Assembly (NCBI RefSeq): GCF_963678635.1
Contig: NC_087064.1
Location: 35,597,716-35,661,715, forward strand
Length of the DNA: 64,000 nt
DNA from: Symsagittifera roscoffensis
Lineage: Eukaryota > Xenacoelomorpha > Acoela > Convolutidae
Reading direction: 5' to 3'
The translations under genes were made by a program, and so were the position numbers. Positions 57,811 to 64,000 of the stretch are shown piece by piece (the stretch's first letter is position 1; each line of letters opens with the position of its first letter). The notes under the pieces were generated by a model that saw only the letters and a program-made list of their open reading frames with translations, had not been told where the DNA came from and did not search any database.

Positions 57811-60504
57811 GTTTCAGTTAGCAACTTTTTAGAATAAACTTCCTAATGTTGAAAAAATATTGTTCAACAAATTTGGCCATTTGACAACTGTCGATAATTA
57901 TATCTACGAATGATTTTCGGACCAGAGTCGTTTTATTGCTCTTTTTTGGCAACTTTCTTGTATCAGCGATCTTTTTTTAGCGCTGTCGATCTTTTTTCTA
58001 GGTATTGATTAATTTTTTTAACAAATAAGTCATCTCCACGTTGTTTTTTGGTGTTATCATTTGTAATGAAAATCTGTTGTTTGTAGTGCACAAGCTTCAA
58101 TACGTTGCACCACCTTTTCATTGAGGATCTCGAAATGTTTTTTGGTAACTGGTTATTCACTGAAAGATTTATAATCCAGTTTCATCAAAATGTTATAAAA
58201 ATTTCTCTGTGTGGCCTTTTTATCATAGTTTGTACATTCCAAATGTTCAACTCCTGTTTGGCTATTATACCGGTGACAAATTGAACAAAAAAAGATGAGT
58301 TATATAAGAGTGTTATATTCAAAAGACTTGTTTGATGTATCAAGTTTCGAGCTGACACTGAGTGTCTAATCAATAAGGCTCATTGAAAGAAATTGAAAAA
58401 CTTCAGTTTTGATCTCGAAATCATATGGAACTATAGTTTTTTAGTAACTTTTTGTCGTATTTATCTAATTACTTTCAGTGGAATACCTTTTTTGTCGTTA
58501 AATCTTAAATTATCCCAATATAGAAAAGCTTAGTTCTGATTTTTTAACATGTTTAATCAAAAAATAAAATTTTTGTCTGTTTTTTCCCGCCATTCATCAT
58601 GATAAGCATCTATAAGTTTGTCAATTATAATTTTTGGTACCGCGACAACTCGCAACAACAGTGGAATAATTTGTTAATTCTTAGGTGTGGGAATATTTTT
58701 GCTGCTTTCTACCACCACATACTTTTTAATTGACTTTTGAAAGTAAAAAAACCACTAGTCGATTTCAATTCTAATCAATGACATCAAGGACACATGGACA
58801 AAATTTAGCCAAAACACTAACTAATAATGCATTTGCCTAATTTCTACTCCAGACCTTGTTTTTGTTCTTGTTTCCCATCAGGATATGTTTTTCCAGCTCC
58901 GCTGAAATCCATTCAAAGTAGCGTTCAATTTTTTTGTTTTTCATTTTTGAGTAGTTTTCGAATGGCTTAGCATTCTTGCCAATGGTTTTACTCGTTGATA
59001 ACTATTTTTTTGGGATTGTTTAACAATTTTGTGGAGATAAAATTTAATTAATTTCGGAACTTTTGACGGAAATAAAAAACTTTTCTGTGGTTGTCCTGTT
59101 TTACGCAAGTTCCATCTTGTCCATTCAAAAATTTTTTGATTTTAAGAAGTTTTTTTAATCTTAGTAACATCCATACAAAAAAATACCGAAGTTATTCGAG
59201 TTTTTTTTTCTAAAATAGAATTTAGGCTTGCACTTTAGTTGAATACACAGCTTAAGAAAACGTTTCAATTCAATTCAAGCCCTAAAAACGGTTGATTTAG
59301 GCATAATTTCGGCAAAAAAAATTGAATAGAGTTTTCTGGTTGTTGAGGATGATATAACCAAATCAATTGCTCCACTTTTGTTCAAAAATACTCTGAAAAA
59401 CTTTTGTTAAACATAAACTCAGTTTTGTCTGCTGCTCATTGCCTAAATCATTACATTAAAAATCACAGACCACTCGGCAACCATCGAGCATAAAGCCGCG
59501 AGGATCTGGTCAATTCCTAGGTAAAATAGTTTGAAAATTTTTTTGAACAAAGGAACCATTTAATCAACGAAAATAAAAGACTAATAATGAAGTGTAAACT
59601 GCTAGAACAAAACTTTAGAAAATTATATCAAATAACGTCTGCTGGAAGAATGAGTAAAAACAACATTGTTGATTGTCTGATAATTGTAAAAACTTTCCAT
59701 CCAATCTTTCCATAGTCTACCACTGTCTTAATTTGTTGTACAGTAAAAGGAAATCACTTTAGATTTTATTTGTATTATATCTCGTATCTTGTTCCAATTT
59801 AATAAAGCTCTCATAAAATTGGAGTTTTCGAAAAATTGAGTAAAATGTGGCGGTTTGAAAAGTAGTTTTTCGTTCGATAATGTTCACTGATTTGATAATT
59901 TGAATAAACAAAAATTATAAAGGATAGTAATATGTTTTTTCCAAATTTTGCTAGGCAAGGTATGACAACTTCCAATCTAGGAAAAATCTGGTTGGCAATT
60001 TTATGTTTTTTGTTTCAATTATTTCATTTTTATTTTAAAAATTAGTCTGTTGAAGACGATGACCTTAAGTTTTTCCAGCCCAAATTGATTGTTTTTCAAG
60101 TAAAATTAGTAAGCTACTTGCTATTTCATTGAATAAAATAGCCGGATATTGTAGGTGGCTCATTACAAACGCATTCAAAAGCACCCATCAGGTGTTTAAT
60201 GGTAATAGTTTTTGATGGAATGTAAGCCTTCAATACCACATGTAATTTTTCATATTGAATTGAAACTTCTCTTTAAAAAGTCATTGTTTGATTAAATAAA
60301 TATCCTTTCTTTTAGACAAACGGTGTTTCTTCAAGTTTTTCATTTTATTACGAGTGATTTTTTGTAAATTTTCGAGCGTATCATGTTTCACTGAATAAAA
60401 TGAGTTCGTTGTTTTTGGGTTTCACTTTTTCTAATGAGTTTTGCAATATTTTGATAGAATTTCATGTTCAAGTTATGTTCAAGTTAATTGATGGCATTCT
60501 AAGT

Positions 60505-61010
60505 TTTTGTTATCAGCAAAGAGCATCGTATCAACAGCATATCAAACGATTCCGCAATACAATATAATTGTTTGATTGAATCCTTTATTTACAAGTTGAA
60601 AACTAGTGTTTTAAAAACTGTACCTCGCGGAACGTTATGAAACAGGTTGACAATAGGCGGCATTTTTGTTTTTGCTGCCTATTGTTCGCAAACTTTAGAT
60701 CATTACAATTTTTTGAATCTATGTTTTCAAGTTTACATTTTAGAAAATTGTGGTTGATGTAAACAAATGCTACTGATTTTTCAACAAAAAATTAAAGTTA
60801 ATATACTAAATTCAATGCAGAAAAAGTTAAGGGGTGCATATATGCCATTTGTGCCGGTTTTAAGTGCCCAGGCTGGTATATCACAAAACCTGGGGTCTTC
60901 TATAATTAAAGTTTCGCAGTTTTTTAAAGCTTTTTAGAGGTGTAATAAATCTAAAAGCCAAAATTTTATGCTCGATTTTTTTCTGAGTATGATCAGTAGG
61001 CCCCGGATTT
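60505..61010 (-). pseudogene. LINE RT remnant, array unit 4
   Basis: It has the same layout as unit 3, with the degenerate FADN block at about 60509-60525 and the GxPRGT-like block at about 60618-60640. Many stops. Confidence 0.6.
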
Positions 61011-61839
61011 GTTTCAACTAGCATTATTTTATAAAAATTTCCTAGTGTTGAAAAATGATGACAAAAAATTTGGCCATTTGGCAACTGTCGATAATTATAT
61101 CTACGAATGAATTTCGAACCAGAGAAATTTTATTGCTCTTTTTTTGACAACTTTCTAGTATCAGTGATCTTTTTTAGCGCTGTCGATATAGTTTTCTAGG
61201 TATTGATTAATTTTTTAACAAATAAATCATCTCCAAGTTGTTTTTTGGTTTTATCATTTGTAATGGAAATCTACTGTTGGTAGTGCACAAACTTCAAAAC
61301 ATTGCACTACCTTTTCATTGAGGATCTTGAAAAGTTTATTTGTAACTGGTTATTCATTGACAGATTTATAATCCAGTTTCATCATTTTGTTATGAAGTTT
61401 TTTCTGTGTGGCCTTTTCATCATAGGTTTTACGTTTCAAGGGTTCCACTTCTTTTTGGCTACTATATTGGTGACAGATAAAACAGCAAATAGATCCGTTT
61501 TGATAGAGGGTTTATATTCAAAAGACTTGTTTGTTGTATCAAGTTTCGAGCTGTCACTGATTATCTTATCAATAAGGCTCATTGAAAGAAATTGAAAAAC
61601 TTCAAATTTGGACACGAAATTATATGGAACTAAAGTTTTTTAGTAACTTTTTGTCGTATTTATCTATTTACTTTCAGTGGAATACCTTTTTTGTCTTTAA
61701 AATTTAAATTATTCCAATATAGAAAAGCTCAATTCTGATTTTTTAACATGTTTATTCAAAAAAAAAAAATTTTGTCTGTTTTTCCCGCCATTCATCTTAA
61801 TAAGCATCTTAAAGTTTGTCAATTATAATTTTTGGTACC

Positions 61840-63790
61840 GCGACAACTCGCAACAACAGAACACAGGCAAAACAAAACAACTCGCAAAGTCTTTTAAAAA
61901 AAACAACTCGCAATAAAAGACAACTCGTATAAAAATCGAAACAAAATTTAATTTCCGTTTAGTCTAATTGTGAAACAAAAGAAACGTGAAACAGTCAAAA
62001 AAATTTTGGTATAAAGTGGATCAAAGTTATATGAAAGAGCTTCCAGCTGCAAAATTAGATCATATTTTTAATAGTATTTAAGAATTTCTGATATCCTTTG
62101 TATCAATCGTTCATATTTATGACACTTTAGGGCTTTTCGCCGGATTTGAACCAAATCAGAGGACCTTCCATTGAACTATGCTCCATTGAACATTTGCTGA
62201 ATGAATTTTCATACAGTGGGGAGAGCATGACCCATTCCTAGTTGAAAAGATCTATGCCTTCCGTCGACCAAATTGTTGGTTTTTTTATTTTCATTTATTG
62301 CATTGCTGAACTGATTCTATATAGTTGGTTTTAAATTTGGATCTACGTGTAAAAATCCACGTACAAGTTACCCCACCCAAATTGTTTCGAAATAATCGAG
62401 ATTTGAATGGAGCTGATCCTTCTCAGTTGTTGTTGCGTAGAAAGCTTCTAGTGCCAACTTCAAGTCGCATTCAGGAATGAGAGCCAGCGCAAAAAATGAT
62501 TTCGTTTTCTTTCTTAAGTCTTTGTCTTCTCTGTATTCAACCACCAGCCCTAATTCTAGTATTTTCGACAACTGGCCTGCGCATAAAAAGCACCCTTTTA
62601 TGAACGCTGTGGTAAATTTCGATTCAAAAGCAGAAATTGCCCCTTTTACGAAACCAATATCACTTCCTGATGGCTCTCATAAAGGGTTAAGTTCACGCAT
62701 GTCATGAAATGCATGTTGATTTTGCTGTTGAGTTTTTCGTTACAACAAAAAGTAAAGTAAATCATAGAAAGGGTAACCCATTGAAAAAAACCATTGAAAG
62801 CATAAACAGTATATACTTGAGGGACACATTTTTGAATGTGCCATCCTTGTGCCAAGTTGTGTAGCGCTCGAGAATGTCCAAGTTTGCCCCAGTGGTTCCA
62901 TGGCCATTGCTTTATTCCCCACGGTCTTTGGAACAACTTCAAAGTCTCTTTCTCGTTGAGTCGCTCCTGCAACTGAGGTAAGTTTGGGCATGTTTGTTGC
63001 GTACTCCTCAGAAACGGTACTCGTTACGTTTTGATTTTTACATCGGGGACGTTCTTGCGTGTTTTGCGCTCTTTCTTTTACTTTTTGCATCACACTAAAG
63101 CATTTTCAAAAACTTACATTTTGCCCCTTTAAAAGTAGTGCAAGTAGTGAAGACTTTTTTTGAAATGATTTGTCAAGTGTTGTTTTTTTTGTACCTTCCC
63201 CACACGATTTTAACTGCTCACCTTTAACGATCATGGATTTTTTTAGCTTTTCTGGAAATTGTAAACTGAAAAAGCAAAACAGTTAGGGCACGTATAGAAA
63301 ACTTGCTTTTCATTTTTTCGTTCATGAGGCAACACTGAATGTAGTTGATCCAATTGTTTCTCCACAACTGAATAATCAATTATTCGTTATTTGCAAGGCC
63401 TTTTTCAGCATCTCCAGATTGTTAACCCGCTTTTTTTATTAATTCGAATTTCTTTAAAATTTTCAGCTTCAAAGATCAAGTTTGGTTTCCCGCGCTGACT
63501 TGTAGTGAATTGCAACATTTATTGAAAGATAAGAAACATATTTAAAAACGAAAATGATATAATAATTCATGCAACAAGTTTTTTGTGGTAAGCTAACAAA
63601 AAGATCCATATCTTTCTCAATATTTTCTTTGAACTGAGTATAAAAATAACTGATTTTTAGTGTGGTGGAATACGGGTCTCAGTTTAGGTGTAATTAAAGG
63701 TTTATTTTACGAGTTAATTGCGATTTATCGCTTTTTGCGATTGGCGTAATTGCTGGTTTAAACGAGTTGTTTTTTGTTGCGAGTTGTCGT
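61840..63790 (-). mobile_element. Mutator-like element (MULE) with inverted termini
   Basis: CGACAACTCGCAACAACA at 61841 is matched by TTGTTGCGAGTTGTCG, inverted, ending at about 63789. ACAACTCG units recur inside both ends (about 61883, 61907, 61929 and 63763). Between them lies a MULE transposase remnant on the minus strand. The left terminus is also present at about 58641-58660, without the body. No clear 9-bp target duplication was found. Confidence 0.7.
62368..63093 (-). pseudogene. MULE transposase remnant
   Basis: Three overlapping frames together follow MULE transposases. First comes CVPQVYTVYAFNGFFQWVTL near the first catalytic region. Then comes DIGFVKGAISAFESKFTTAF and IKGCFLCAGQLSKILELGL (family pattern GC-x-FH-x-x-Q). 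The end reads VVEYREDKDLRKKTKSFFAL, ALIPECDLKLALEAF and LHSNLDYFETIWVG. The family's GCFFH histidine is Cys here and the acidic residue after the DFE-type Asp is lost, so catalysis is unlikely. Frameshifts lie near 62900 and 62660. The transposase normally cuts at the inverted termini. The match rests on the C-terminal pattern, which is convincing. Confidence 0.8.
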
Positions 63791-64000
63791 GTTAAATATT
63801 CTTTAAAACTGGTAGGAGTTCCGTCCAAAATATCATTTTTAGCGGAAGTTTAATCTAAATAATAATTAAAAGCATATTGAGTAAAACAGTTATTTAGATT
63901 TGTACACTTCCTTTTTAACACCATACTAGATGATAAGGTTTTTGAAGTTTTGGTGTTCATATTTTCTAATCAGTTGGATTTTAACTAAAATTTTTCTGCC

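Larger units (their letters stand above)
50620..61860. repeat. Four-unit tandem array of decayed LINE sequence
   Basis: Collinear landmarks define units starting near 50620, 52915, 56455 and 58880. The TGTACCT-xGCGG-AAC block is at about 50958, 53389, 57428 and 60618. The TTAGCGCTGTC or TTCAGCGCT block is near 51575, 53953, 57976 and 61170. The GTTTCATCA block is near 51751, 54152, 58177 and 61377. All are in the same orientation, diverged and indel-rich. Unit 2 carries a roughly 1.2-kb insertion (54.75-55.97 kb). Units 3 and 4 share a 58365-58665 / 61570-61857 segment ending CGACAACTCGCAACAACA, the MULE terminus. No intact gene. Confidence 0.85.

Noticed and set aside
61840-63790. LTR retrotransposon
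   Set aside because: The terminal repeats are inverted, not direct, and the coding remnant is MULE-like.

Overview
This is a eukaryotic, animal-type, strongly AT-rich window. It shows GT-AG introns, one inferred GC-AG intron, two recognisable animal host genes, and abundant non-LTR retrotransposon, Helitron, hAT and Mutator-like remnants. Two conserved metazoan proteins (an OS-9-type ER lectin and an LHFPL-like tetraspan protein) point to an invertebrate metazoan, but I cannot name the clade. There are no operons, CRISPR arrays or convincing rRNA/tRNA genes.

Layout. (1) 0.6-2.2 kb: dispersed repeats, a tRNA-like SINE candidate, and two unrecognised minus-strand coding remnants, one in an unusually GC-rich island. 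(2) 2.2-6.9 kb: a decayed but nearly full-length CR1/L2-type LINE on the minus strand, with an SGNH-hydrolase ORF, a PHD-finger/ORF1 protein and an endonuclease-reverse transcriptase ORF2. ORF1 and ORF2 share one reading frame, separated by a single UGA-CUA. (3) 6.91-7.38 kb: a nearly perfect 474-bp palindrome. (4) 9.3-15.8 kb: a decayed Helitron on the minus strand (Rep with HUH and Y2 motifs, PIF1-like helicase, a GIY-YIG-like C-terminus, and an accessory ORF), with spliceosomal-type introns inside its coding frames. (5) 16.7-24.6 kb: a seven-exon plus-strand gene whose first two exons encode a secreted OS-9/MRH lectin. Its large second intron is full of repeat modules. (6) 28.7-29.4 kb: two exons of a coiled-coil protein. 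(7) 31.8-35.1 kb: hAT-type MITEs with 8-bp target duplications around a single-exon LHFPL-like gene on the minus strand.

(8) 40.9-61.9 kb: a repeat-dominated block. A 4.4-4.7 kb unit is duplicated in tandem (40.9-45.7 and 45.7-50.1 kb). It is followed by four diverged tandem units (50.6-61.9 kb, interrupted by a 200-N gap). All of them carry ancient minus-strand reverse-transcriptase remnants in the same orientation. (9) 61.8-63.8 kb: a decayed Mutator-like (MULE) transposase between inverted repeats.

The host genes probably act independently: OS-9 in ER glycoprotein quality control, the tetraspan protein in a membrane. Everything else is mostly mobile DNA. The best leads are the readthrough-like ORF1/ORF2 junction, the helicase-GIY-YIG fusion in the Helitron, the palindrome, and the hairpin motif dispersed in four copies.
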